Shown: in pieces, positions 56,611 through 64,000 of the stretch
Layout: every line of letters starts with the position of its first letter
How positions within the stretch are numbered: the first letter of the stretch is position 1
Assembly (NCBI GenBank): GCA_947570695.1
Contig: CANOVB010000004.1
Coordinates: 1-64,000, forward strand
Direction of reading: 5' to 3'
Source: an uncultured Clostridium sp.
Lineage (GTDB): Bacteria > Bacillota > Clostridia > TANB77 > CAG-508
Length of the DNA stretch: 64,000 nucleotides
The notes under the pieces: generated by a model
Database searches by the model: none
What the model was told of the DNA's origin: nothing
Seen by the model: only the letters and a program-made list of their open reading frames with translations
Program-made: the position numbers and the translations under genes

Positions 56611-59600
56611 TTATATAAAATTAACTTTTTTCATATAATTAATTAATTTTCTAATATAATTTTTATTTGTTTCATTCCACTCACATTTTAAAAGTTTTAA
56701 ATATTTTTGAGTATATTCAGACTTTATATTTACACTAAAATTATAGTTTATAGTACTTGTAGCCTTTTCTGAATTATCTAAATCATTAATTATACCAAGT
56801 AAAAATTTTGAATCTTTACTTTTAGATATTTCGATTATTCTATTTTTAAATTCATTTTCAGAAACAATTTTAATATTGCTACCAAAAGAATTTAAAATCT
56901 CTATAACATCACTAATATTAATAAAATTGTGATTATACAAATGAAAAACTTTATTATCTGCAATATTTCCTTTTGCTAAACTTACAATAGCTTTTGTGCA
57001 AACGTCCACAGGTGTAAATTCTATTTTTTGATTAAGCATTTTTTCTGAAACACAAGATAATGTTACCATTGATTTTATTCTACTATAAAATGCATTTTCC
57101 TCTATATTATTTTGGAAAACACCATCAGATAATCTTCCCGCTAAAATTCCAATTCTATGTATTTGTGCTGTTAAACCTTTTTCCATGTATTCTAAAATAA
57201 TCTTTTCAGCTTCAAATTTACTATGAACATATACATTATCTATATAATTTTGTCCAATATATAAATTGTTCTCAGTAAATTCAACATTTCTATTATCTTG
57301 TTTTACTAAATAATTTCCAGATACACTAATAGAAGAAATATGAATTAGTCTAAGTTTGTTACTAAATGCAAATTCAGCAACATTTTTTGTTCCTTCTGTA
57401 TTTATTTTCCTAAATTCCTCATAATCTCCATAATGTTTTACTTTTGCAGCAGTATGTATTACAGTTTTTGTATTTGAAACTATATTCTCTAAATTTGTTT
57501 TAGATAATTCTAAATCACCTTTAAGAATATTTCCATTAAATACAAAAATTTTATTATTAATTAGTTTAGAAATATCTTCATCAAAATAGAATTTATAAAT
57601 ATCTATTAATCTTTCCTCAGAAGCTTTTTTCGTTTTTCCTCTAACTAAACAATAAATATTACTATCTGTATTTTTTAGTAATTCATGCAATATATGAATT
57701 CCAATAAATCCATTTGCACCTGTTAAAAATACATTTCCTAAAATGTCATTATTTGTAGCCTTTTTAGCAAGAAGTAGCTCATCAAATTTATGTTTAAATT
57801 TAACTGGAATTTGTGCATCCTGCTCTTGGTATATAAATATATTATTATCAATATTCTCAGCTAATTGTTTTATTGTATTAAATCTATAAAAATCCTGTGT
57901 ATTTAAAACATAATTATATGAAAGTAAAGCTGTTTGCACTTCAATAATTCCAAGAGAATCTAATCCTATTGTAATAAATGGTGCATTAATATCTATTTCT
58001 TCTGTTTTTAAAATTTTAGATATGATTTTAAATAAAAGTTTCTCAGTTTTTGTTTTGCATTTTTCAAGATTTGAATTTTCAAGTTCAGTTTTAGGTAATT
58101 TTTTTCTATCTAATTTTCCATTTGGAGTAAGTGGAAATTTATCAAGCCTACAAAAAACAGATGGTATCATATAATTTGGTAAATCTTTTAAAAGGATATT
58201 TGCAATTTCATTTGAATTTATTTCTTCTTCTGAAATATAGTAGCAAATTAAATATCTTTGATTTTTATCTGAAATCACAACACTATTTTTAATTTCTGGT
58301 ATTTTATTTATTTTATTTTCTATTTCTTCAAGTTCAATTCTATACCCACGAATTTTTACTTGAAAATCAGTTCTACCAAGATGCACAATTTCTCCCTTTT
58401 CTGTAAAATATGCTAAGTCATTTGTATTATAAATTAAAGTACCTTTTTCAAATGGAGATTCAACAAACTTTTCATTTGTAAGTTCTTCTCTATTTAAATA
58501 TCCATTTGAAACACCATCACCACCAATATACAATTCACCTGGAATAAAGCTTGGAAGTAGCTTTTTGTCTTTGTCTAAAATATAACACTTAGTATTTGCA
58601 ATAGGAGTTCCGATAGTTATATTTTCTTTAGGTTTTATGCACTTTATAGTTGACCAAACCGCAGTTTCAGTAGGGCCATACATATTAAATAAATTAGCTT
58701 TTGTGATTGAAAATAATTTATCTACTAATGACTTAGGTACACTTTCTCCACCTACCATTATATCTGTCATATTTTCTATAAATTTATTATCACTATTTTC
58801 TAAAAAAATTTTAAATCTTGAAGGAGTTGTTTGAATCATATCTACTTTATTTTCTAAACATAGTTTATTAAGATATGTTCCATTATTTTGCTCTTTTTCA
58901 TTCGCCAAAACAAGTGTCATTCCTGAAGTTAAAGCCCCCCAAAATTCAAGTACAAATATATCAAAACAAATTGTAGTAATTGACACCATTACTTTATTTT
59001 TATCAAAATCTATTCTATTTTTTAATCCAAGTAAAAAGTTATTTATATTTTGATGTTTAAGCATTACACCTTTTGGTTTTCCCGTAGACCCTGAAGTATA
59101 AATTACATATATCAAATCTTCAGGTAATATTTTTTCAATTTCAAAATTTTGAATTTTAGAAATATTTTCTTTGTCAAAAACTTCTGAATTTAAACTAATA
59201 TCTATTTTATTAATTTTGTCATCAATTATATTTTTAGTTTTTTCATTTATTAGTAACATTTTAGCATTACTATCTTCTAACATATATTCAATTCTATCTT
59301 TTGGATAATCTGGATCTATCGGAAGATATGTTGCGTTTATTTTTAAAATTGCTAAAAGTCCTACAGCCATTTCTAAAGAACGATTAACACAAAGCCCTAT
59401 AATGTTTTTTGGTAATGCACCATTATTTTTTAAATGCATTGCTAAACAATCGGATTTTTCATCTAACTCTTTATAAGTAAATTTTTGATTATTACAAATA
59501 ACAGCTGTTTTTTCAGGAAACTTTTTAACCATTTCTTTAAAATATTTAATAACATTTTTATTCTTATCATATTTAATAAAAGTATCATTAAACTTAGTTA

Positions 59601-60921
59601 AAATTCTATTTTTTTCAGCAGTTGTAATAACTTCTATATCTTTAAGTAAAATATTTTTATTTTCTAAAACTTTATTTATAAGTTCTAAAATTCTAAAGTG
59701 CATATTTTTAACATAGTCACTTGAATATTTTAGTTTTTTAAAATCATAAGCAACATTTAAAGAACCTTCTTCATCTAAATCAAAAAATTGTATGCTCATA
59801 TCATCAGCAGAATGTTTATTGAAATTCCATCTTGTATTATAGTCATATTCGCATTCATTATTAGCTTTTGTTAACTGATATGAAATAACAATATTATAAA
59901 GATTTGGAATTGAAGAATCACTTTTACGCATTTCTTCAAGTAATAATTGATATGGATATTTTTGATGTCTTAAAATTGATACAGTATCTTTTGCAATAGA
60001 ACTTGCGAACTCAATAAAATCAGTTGTTTCATCAAATTTTATACGAAAAGGTACTATATTTATAAACATTCCCATAATACTTTTTTCTTTAAAATTTGTC
60101 CTATTTAAAATTGGTGTTCCTATTGAAAAGTCTGTTGAATTTATAATTTTTGAAATATAAATTGAATAAATACTCATAAGAAAATTAAATACAGTTAATC
60201 CATTATTTAAGCAAAATTCTGTAATAGCTTTCATCTTAGTTTTAGAAATAGTAAAATCTAATCTCTCTCCAAGACAAGATAAATCTGAGCCATTAATAGT
60301 TTTATCAGATGGCAAAGAAGCTGGATTAATGTTATTTTTAAAACAATCCATCCAATATTTTTTATCTTTAACAAATTTTTCACTATTTAGATATTCTTTT
60401 TGATTTTCCGCATATTCTATATAAGAAAATTTTGTTTCTTCTGCTTCGTCATTTTTTATTATTTTGGAGTAAGCTCCCATTATCTTTCTTGAGACCAATC
60501 CCAATGTCCAACCATCAGAAATAATATGATGTATATTAACTATAAAACCGCCAAAATTATTTTCTAATCTAAAAATTTTTATTTCAAATAAATCATTATC
60601 AAATATAGAAAAAACTTTTTGACTCATGCTTTTTTCTATATTTTCAATTTCTTCTTTTTCTTTAATATTAACAATTTCTGCATCATAATCTTTTGCTTCT
60701 GCTAAGTATTGTTTTACTTCATTTTTCTCTTGAGTTAAATGTATGCGAAAATTATCATTATCCTGTATAACACTGTTTACAGCTTTTTTTAAAGCTTCAA
60801 AATTAACTTCTTCATTTATTATTGCTGTTCCACAAATATTGTTTACTGGTGTATTTTTGTAAAATCTTTCTGTTAGTAATATTGATTTTTGTGGATATGT
60901 TAAATCAAATAATTTTTTCAT
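56611..60921 (-). CDS. Single-module nonribosomal peptide synthetase (C-A-T-R), glycine-like code
   Basis: A 1436-residue enzyme. Condensation domain (about 1-430) with intact HHIISDGWTL. Adenylation domain (about 450-960) with YTSGSTGKPKG, GPTETAVW and NGKLDRKKLPK. Carrier domain with GLDSLGI. C-terminal thioester reductase (about 1070-1436) with the NAD(P) fold TGANGFIGIH and YVHSK. Aligning by hand to GrsA, the eight pocket residues plus Lys read D-I-L-S-M-G-M-V-W-K, closest to the known glycine code (DILQLGLIWK). So I infer N-acylation of glycine then reductive release as aldehyde or alcohol. No carrier-protein activating enzyme is in view. The start has AAGGAT only. Confidence 0.88.
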   Translation of the reverse strand: MKKLFDLTYPQKSILLTERFYKNTPVNNICGTAIINEEVNFEALKKAVNSVIQDNDNFRIHLTQEKNEVKQYLAEAKDYDAEIVNIKEKEEIENIEKSMSQKVFSIFDNDLFEIKIFRLENNFGGFIVNIHHIISDGWTLGLVSRKIMGAYSKIIKNDEAEETKFSYIEYAENQKEYLNSEKFVKDKKYWMDCFKNNINPASLPSDKTINGSDLSCLGERLDFTISKTKMKAITEFCLNNGLTVFNFLMSIYSIYISKIINSTDFSIGTPILNRTNFKEKSIMGMFINIVPFRIKFDETTDFIEFASSIAKDTVSILRHQKYPYQLLLEEMRKSDSSIPNLYNIVISYQLTKANNECEYDYNTRWNFNKHSADDMSIQFFDLDEEGSLNVAYDFKKLKYSSDYVKNMHFRILELINKVLENKNILLKDIEVITTAEKNRILTKFNDTFIKYDKNKNVIKYFKEMVKKFPEKTAVICNNQKFTYKELDEKSDCLAMHLKNNGALPKNIIGLCVNRSLEMAVGLLAILKINATYLPIDPDYPKDRIEYMLEDSNAKMLLINEKTKNIIDDKINKIDISLNSEVFDKENISKIQNFEIEKILPEDLIYVIYTSGSTGKPKGVMLKHQNINNFLLGLKNRIDFDKNKVMVSITTICFDIFVLEFWGALTSGMTLVLANEKEQNNGTYLNKLCLENKVDMIQTTPSRFKIFLENSDNKFIENMTDIMVGGESVPKSLVDKLFSITKANLFNMYGPTETAVWSTIKCIKPKENITIGTPIANTKCYILDKDKKLLPSFIPGELYIGGDGVSNGYLNREELTNEKFVESPFEKGTLIYNTNDLAYFTEKGEIVHLGRTDFQVKIRGYRIELEEIENKINKIPEIKNSVVISDKNQRYLICYYISEEEINSNEIANILLKDLPNYMIPSVFCRLDKFPLTPNGKLDRKKLPKTELENSNLEKCKTKTEKLLFKIISKILKTEEIDINAPFITIGLDSLGIIEVQTALLSYNYVLNTQDFYRFNTIKQLAENIDNNIFIYQEQDAQIPVKFKHKFDELLLAKKATNNDILGNVFLTGANGFIGIHILHELLKNTDSNIYCLVRGKTKKASEERLIDIYKFYFDEDISKLINNKIFVFNGNILKGDLELSKTNLENIVSNTKTVIHTAAKVKHYGDYEEFRKINTEGTKNVAEFAFSNKLRLIHISSISVSGNYLVKQDNRNVEFTENNLYIGQNYIDNVYVHSKFEAEKIILEYMEKGLTAQIHRIGILAGRLSDGVFQNNIEENAFYSRIKSMVTLSCVSEKMLNQKIEFTPVDVCTKAIVSLAKGNIADNKVFHLYNHNFINISDVIEILNSFGSNIKIVSENEFKNRIIEISKSKDSKFLLGIINDLDNSEKATSTINYNFSVNIKSEYTQKYLKLLKCEWNETNKNYIRKLINYMKKVNFI

Positions 60922-61113
60922 ATTCTACATCCTTCGTATATTATATTATAACAAGTCTATTATATCTTAATAAACTAAAAAAGCAAGCTTTTTAATTCAT
61001 TTGTATAAAATATGTAATATTTGGAAGATCTTTGAATTATTTTTAGGTTTAACTTTATAAAAATAAAGTCAAACTAAATAATATTAACAATAATCTAATA
61101 GAACTTTTTCTAT

Positions 61114-61160
61114 AAAAAACGATTTGGGGCGGGACTTTATTTATTAGTCCCGCCCCAAAT
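61114..61160 (-). terminator. Terminator of the 124-residue cassette gene
   Basis: ATTTGGGGCGGGACT/AGTCCCGCCCCAAAT, perfect 15-bp stem, followed on the minus strand by CG and six T. Very GC-rich in an AT-rich setting. Confidence 0.9.
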
Positions 61161-61188
61161 TTGTTCTGGCATATCAATAAAAAAACTC

Positions 61189-61563
61189 CTACTTAACCCA
61201 GAACCTAATGGCATTATAGTATTCCCATGCTATGTCGCGCTCTCTTTGTGCTTCTCTGTACTCATTTTTCTTCATTTTCAGATATGCTTTCAGCTCGCAG
61301 CAGTTCTGCTTTACCCCACTATAATACTCAAAAAATTCAAGGGGTCTAAAGTACTTGTAACTGCTGATAGCACCCTGAATTGCACCTAAGACATACCGAA
61401 CCTTGCTGGTCCGTTTCCATTCTACGTGAAGTTTTTTCTTCAAAGATGCGATTTCTTTCTCAAGCCGTAGCGTTTCTTCCCACGCTAAGCCAAAAGCATA
61501 AAAGGCTTCTTCACAACTTGCACGCAGCTCATCTTGGCTACAATCCTCAAAAAAGTCTGCCAT
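61189..61563 (-). CDS. GC-rich cassette protein, 124 residues, unknown
   Basis: ATG 61563 follows AAGGAGGAG. A soluble, probably helical protein with charged and aromatic residues (CEEAFYAFGLAWEETLRLEK, later KYFRPLEFFEYYSG and MKKNEYREAQRERDIAWEY). Five cysteines; no family recognised. Codons are GC-rich. Own promoter and terminator. It sits between the peptide cluster and the NRPS, which may be chance insertion. Confidence 0.65.
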   Translation of the reverse strand: MADFFEDCSQDELRASCEEAFYAFGLAWEETLRLEKEIASLKKKLHVEWKRTSKVRYVLGAIQGAISSYKYFRPLEFFEYYSGVKQNCCELKAYLKMKKNEYREAQRERDIAWEYYNAIRFWVK

Positions 61564-61647
61564 GTTTTCTCCTCCTTATACTGCCGTCCTGTTTATTTCT
61601 TACAAAGTTGTTGCTAAGGAAAATCGTACAAAAATTTATACTATATT

Positions 61648-61676
61648 ATTATAGCATCATTATCCTTTTAAGTCAA
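61648..61676 (-). promoter_or_regulatory. Promoter of the 124-residue cassette gene
   Basis: Minus strand TTGACT (61676-61671), 17 bases, TATAAT (61653-61648), with TGC before it. Confidence 0.8.
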
Positions 61677-61718
61677 TTTTACGTTAACTATAAAATAGTT
61701 TTTTATTATTCATATTAA

Positions 61719-61820
61719 TTAAGCATTGCTAGCACTTGTTGGTGCAGTGGCATTATTATCATACCAGTCATCCATCATTGTTCCAAGAAATAATTTAGGT
61801 GTATTATGCTCCATTTTCAT
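61719..61820 (-). CDS. Candidate precursor peptide P5, 33 residues
   Basis: ATG 61820, with AAAGGAGAG overlapping the glycosyltransferase stop, so translation is likely coupled. The sequence begins MKMEHNTPKLFLGTMM, then DDWYDNN and an Ala/Thr/Ser tail (ATAPTSASNA). The spacing H-N-T-P-K-L-x-x-G parallels the Y-x-x-P-D-L motif of the sister peptides. No cysteine. Too short for the usual gene finders. Confidence 0.6.
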   Translation of the reverse strand: MKMEHNTPKLFLGTMMDDWYDNNATAPTSASNA

Positions 61821-61834
61821 ACTCTTTCTCTCCT

Positions 61835-62749
61835 TTATACTATAAAGTTTATATATGCTGTTTTAATCTTTAGTTTTAATTCAATTTTAGAATTTTTTAA
61901 AATTCTAGGGAAATACTCTTTTAATTTAGATTTCATTAAAAGATATTCTTTTCTCATTTTTTCTTTCTTGCATGTTATTATAAATCCATTTAATGGCTTT
62001 ATAAAATACTTTTCTGCATCTTCTATTAAATCTGGATACTTTCTTTCAACAAATTTTAATATTTCCTCTTTATATTCAACATTACTTAAATATTCTTGTG
62101 TAAATTTTCTATGTGAAATACTGCCATTTCTTTGAACATAATAATATCCTGCTTTGTTTATATGGCTTATTTTATCCGTTTTGTCAAATAATTTGTACAA
62201 AGTTGCTGAATCTTCATTTATTTTTCCTACTGGAAATTTTATATCTTCAAATAATTTCTTTTTAAACAAAATATTACAAACTGTAGTACAAATTTCATTT
62301 ATAAACATTTTTCTCAAAATTTCTTTTGAATCTACAACATAATTTTTGTCTGAATATAATGTTTTCTGTTCAAAATAAAGTTCTCTTACTAATCCTCCCA
62401 TAGAAATATCTGTATTATTTTCTAATAGACTAAAATATAAGTTATCAATTATATCGAAATCAATATAATCATCACCATCAATAAAATACAAAATTTCTCC
62501 TGTTGAATTTTCTATTCCAACATTTCTTGCATCACTTAGTCCACCATTTTCTTTATGTATTACTTTTATTCTTCCATCTTTTTCTTTCCATTTGTCGCAA
62601 ATTTTTCCAGATTCATCTGTGGAGCCATCATCAATTAAAATTATTTCTAAATTTTCATAGCTTTGATTTACTATTGATTCAATACATTTGTTTAAGTATT
62701 TCTCAATATCATATATTGGTACTATTACACTTATTAGTTCTTTCTTCAA
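61835..62749 (-). CDS. Family 2 glycosyltransferase
   Basis: A 304-residue GT-A fold protein, start TTG 62749 with AGAGGT upstream. Motifs: ISVIVPIYDIEKYLNKCIES, IDDGSTDESG, DARNVGIENSTGE and the metal-binding FIDGDDYID. Most such proteins glycosylate capsule or teichoic intermediates. Here it is flanked on both sides by peptides of one family (P4 22 bases upstream, P5 14 bases downstream), which suggests a peptide-linked role. Confidence 0.85.
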   Translation of the reverse strand: MKKELISVIVPIYDIEKYLNKCIESIVNQSYENLEIILIDDGSTDESGKICDKWKEKDGRIKVIHKENGGLSDARNVGIENSTGEILYFIDGDDYIDFDIIDNLYFSLLENNTDISMGGLVRELYFEQKTLYSDKNYVVDSKEILRKMFINEICTTVCNILFKKKLFEDIKFPVGKINEDSATLYKLFDKTDKISHINKAGYYYVQRNGSISHRKFTQEYLSNVEYKEEILKFVERKYPDLIEDAEKYFIKPLNGFIITCKKEKMRKEYLLMKSKLKEYFPRILKNSKIELKLKIKTAYINFIV

Positions 62750-62771
62750 AAAATTAACCTCTTTTCATTTC

Positions 62772-62863
62772 TTAAGCAGCTAGTAGAGCAATAGTCCCAC
62801 CTGCTGTCAAAACTTCATATAACGTCGTTCCTAATATGTTAAATCTGGCACTTTATATTCCAA
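62772..62863 (-). pseudogene. Candidate precursor peptide P4, one base short
   Basis: TTG 62863 after AAGGAGG gives EYKVPDLTY then stop at 62831. Adding one base at about 62835 gives YKVPDLTILGTTLYEVL, then TAGGTIALLAA and stop at 62772. The Y-x-V-P-D-L motif is kept. Broken or a sequencing error. Confidence 0.5.
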
Positions 62864-62965
62864 ATTTTCCTCCTTATTAATTATATTTATCTATTCTTTA
62901 GTAGTTTTATTTATTAATTCATATTTTAGTTTAAAAATTTTCACATGCATCATAAAATAAAACCA

Positions 62966-63070
62966 TTACGCAACATTAGGAGATGTACCTGTTTGCCAAT
63001 CAGAAATATTTTTTTCTGTTAGTATCACTCCAAGTTTTAAATCTGGAATAGTATAATTTAATTCTTCCAT
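62966..63070 (-). CDS. Candidate precursor peptide P3, 34 residues
   Basis: ATG 63070 with GGAGGG 9 bases upstream. Begins MEELNYTIPDLKLGVILTEK, then NISDWQTGTSPNVA. Shares Y-x-I-P-D-L-x-x-G with P1, P2 and P4. No cysteine, no membrane segment. Confidence 0.7.
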   Translation of the reverse strand: MEELNYTIPDLKLGVILTEKNISDWQTGTSPNVA

Positions 63071-63208
63071 ATAATCTTTCCCTCCTTTATTTTTTATAGT
63101 ATTAACCCCATAATAAGAACTATCTGATAACCAAGCAAAAGCATCTTTTTCTGCTACTATCATTCCGATTTGTAAATCATGAATGACATATCTTTTTAAA
63201 TTCTTTTT
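63071..63208 (-). pseudogene. Candidate precursor peptide P2, degenerate
   Basis: The frame (KRYVIHDLQIGMIVAEK, DAFAWLSDSSYYG) has no start codon: a stop lies at 63211-63209. It also has no stop before P3's ATG, so the reading runs into it. The motif Y-V-I-H-D-L-x-x-G and the following Trp match the sisters. Preceded by a promoter and leader nearly identical to P1's. Confidence 0.5.
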
Positions 63209-63265
63209 TCTATATTATTTCACATTCCTTTTCATATATTATTAAATTAGTATTTTTATTAATAT

Positions 63266-63419
63266 ATTTTGTTATATATCTATTATAAATTTGCACTTTA
63301 TTTTTGCAACACTTTTAGCGCATATTTTATAATTGTTACAAAAATTTAATATTCAACTTTTATAATACTAATGCATTTTTGCTACGTTTTACAAAGTAAA
63401 AATTTGGTGTACAAAATTT
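63266..63419 (-). repeat. 154-bp direct repeat carrying a promoter, copy 1 (for P2/P3)
   Basis: Matches 63846-64000 over its whole length with about 12 percent mismatches. Minus-strand promoter TTGCAA (63309-63304), 16 bases, TATAAT (63287-63282). Confidence 0.85.
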
Positions 63420-63470
63420 AGTAAAACTTTTATATAACAGAAAAATGTAACTTTCTCATTATATAAATAA

Positions 63471-63525
63471 AAATAAGTCTTTATTAAACAATTATAGAAA
63501 AAAATTGTTTAATAAAGACTTATTT
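63471..63525. terminator. Long hairpin with a 23-bp perfect stem
   Basis: AAATAAGTCTTTATTAAACAATT pairs with AATTGTTTAATAAAGACTTATTT across a 9-base loop. Ends on T-rich sequence both ways. Could terminate P1's transcript. Between 63526 and 63728 I see only AT-rich DNA and the microsatellite. Confidence 0.7.
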
Positions 63526-63581
63526 ACAATATTTTTAGAGTAGATAATACCTACTCTTTTTTCTTCTTTTAAATTTCTACT

Positions 63582-63608
63582 TGTGTGTGTGTGTGTGTGT
63601 GTGTGTGT
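63582..63608. repeat. (GT)13 dinucleotide microsatellite
   Basis: Thirteen uninterrupted GT units with one extra T, between P1 and the long hairpin. Long perfect dinucleotide tracts are rare in bacteria and slip easily. Confidence 0.9.
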
Positions 63609-63728
63609 ACTCTCGCAATGGTTTTAGGTTTATACATAATTTATTTTCCTTTTTTTCTTTATACATATATTTTTATCCTTTATTAGCAAAAAAGTCAATA
63701 GTTATAAAATTAATTTTTATACTACCAT

Positions 63729-63815
63729 TTAGCCAGTGGAAAGACTCCATTTTTCTGGCATTTCCTTTATAATTAATCCTGTTTCTAAATCTGGTACAAT
63801 ATATTCAGGTTTCAT
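63729..63815 (-). CDS. Candidate precursor peptide P1, 28 residues
   Basis: ATG 63815 with GGAGGT 9 bases upstream, stop 63729. Begins MKPEYIVPDLETGLIIKE, then MPEKWSLSTG. Clear Y-x-V-P-D-L-x-x-G-x-I-I core shared with P2, P3 and P4. No cysteine. It is followed by a non-coding stretch with a hairpin. Confidence 0.7.
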   Translation of the reverse strand: MKPEYIVPDLETGLIIKEMPEKWSLSTG

Positions 63816-63845
63816 TTCGTATTCACCTCCTATTTTTCCTCATTT

Positions 63846-64000
63846 ATTTTGTTATATATCTATTATAAACTTTGCACTTTATTTTTGCAACACTTTTAGC
63901 ATATATTTTATAATTGTTACAAAAACTTAATAATCTATATTTATAACACCAATGCATTTTTGCCATATTTTACAAAATAAAAAAATTGTGTATAAAATTT
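63846..64000 (-). repeat. 154-bp direct repeat carrying a promoter, copy 2 (for P1)
   Basis: Same element as 63266-63419, cut at the window edge. Minus-strand promoter TTGCAA (63890-63885), 17 bases, TATAAT (63867-63862). Confidence 0.85.

Noticed and set aside
63526..63728. Short minus-strand frames coding Thr-His runs
   Set aside because: They exist because the (GT)13 tract is open in all frames; none gives a convincing start and body.
61719..63815. Classic lasso peptide cluster
   Set aside because: The YxxPxL leader is suggestive, but cores are too short and lack the ring-forming acidic residue at the expected place, and no lasso cyclase is in view.
1..64000. CRISPR arrays, rRNA genes, complete insertion sequences or prophage
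   Set aside because: I found no spaced direct repeats with unique spacers, no rRNA signature, no transposase, integrase or phage structural gene.

Overview
The window looks like a chromosomal segment from a very AT-rich, anaerobic, Gram-positive Clostridia-type bacterium, probably a gut commensal (inference). Signs are a class III (oxygen-sensitive) ribonucleotide reductase operon, a T-box before thrS, a SAM riboswitch before metK, strong GGAGG ribosome sites, A/T-rich codons, a dockerin-bearing cell-wall hydrolase and a PBP with a MecA-type N-terminus. Most genes lie on the minus strand.

Layout: 1-8.2 kb holds two giant Ig-like repeat surface proteins, the first cut by the left edge and AT-rich, the second strikingly GC-rich. 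8.4-12.9 kb has wall and membrane genes (D,D-carboxypeptidase, PBP, cysteine-cluster protein, membrane protein). 13.1-19.1 kb is the nrdG/nrdD operon with a second, frameshifted NrdD paralogue whose catalytic residues look lost, and a divergent Crp/Fnr regulator. 19.3-32.3 kb is mixed metabolism (pentapeptide repeat protein, antiporter, MBL hydrolase, aldo/keto reductase homologue, PAP2, flavin reductase, TudS-like desulfidase next to a decayed gene beside tRNA-Leu, deoB, a 777-residue unknown). 32.4-39.6 kb has a membrane-anchored unknown, T-box/thrS, a CYTH protein, tRNA-Thr and an ABC exporter. 41.5-53.4 kb has a MATE-kinase fusion, a DUF5050-like sensor, a dockerin glucosaminidase, metK, polA and the inosine/xanthosine triphosphatase. 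53.4-56.5 kb is a two-component system with HD-GYP output. 56.6-60.9 kb is a one-module nonribosomal peptide synthetase (C-A-T-R). 61.7-64 kb is a cluster of tiny peptide genes sharing a Y-x-x-P-D-L leader motif around a glycosyltransferase, running off the right edge.

Two features are not explained by ordinary annotation. First, several GC-rich single-gene cassettes (42, 88, 124, 137 and about 1476 residues, plus a degenerate 88-residue relative) sit in the AT-rich background, each with a promoter-like sequence and a GC-rich terminator. Second, the peptide family at the right end (three apparently intact and two broken copies, with a duplicated 154-bp promoter/leader) resembles the precursor set of a ribosomal peptide system; next to it lies an NRPS whose adenylation pocket reads most like glycine and which ends in a reductase, so an N-acyl-glycinal or N-acyl-ethanolamine-type product is a testable guess.

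Several genes carry single-base frame breaks, some in short homopolymers. These may be real decay or assembly error, so pseudogene calls are provisional.
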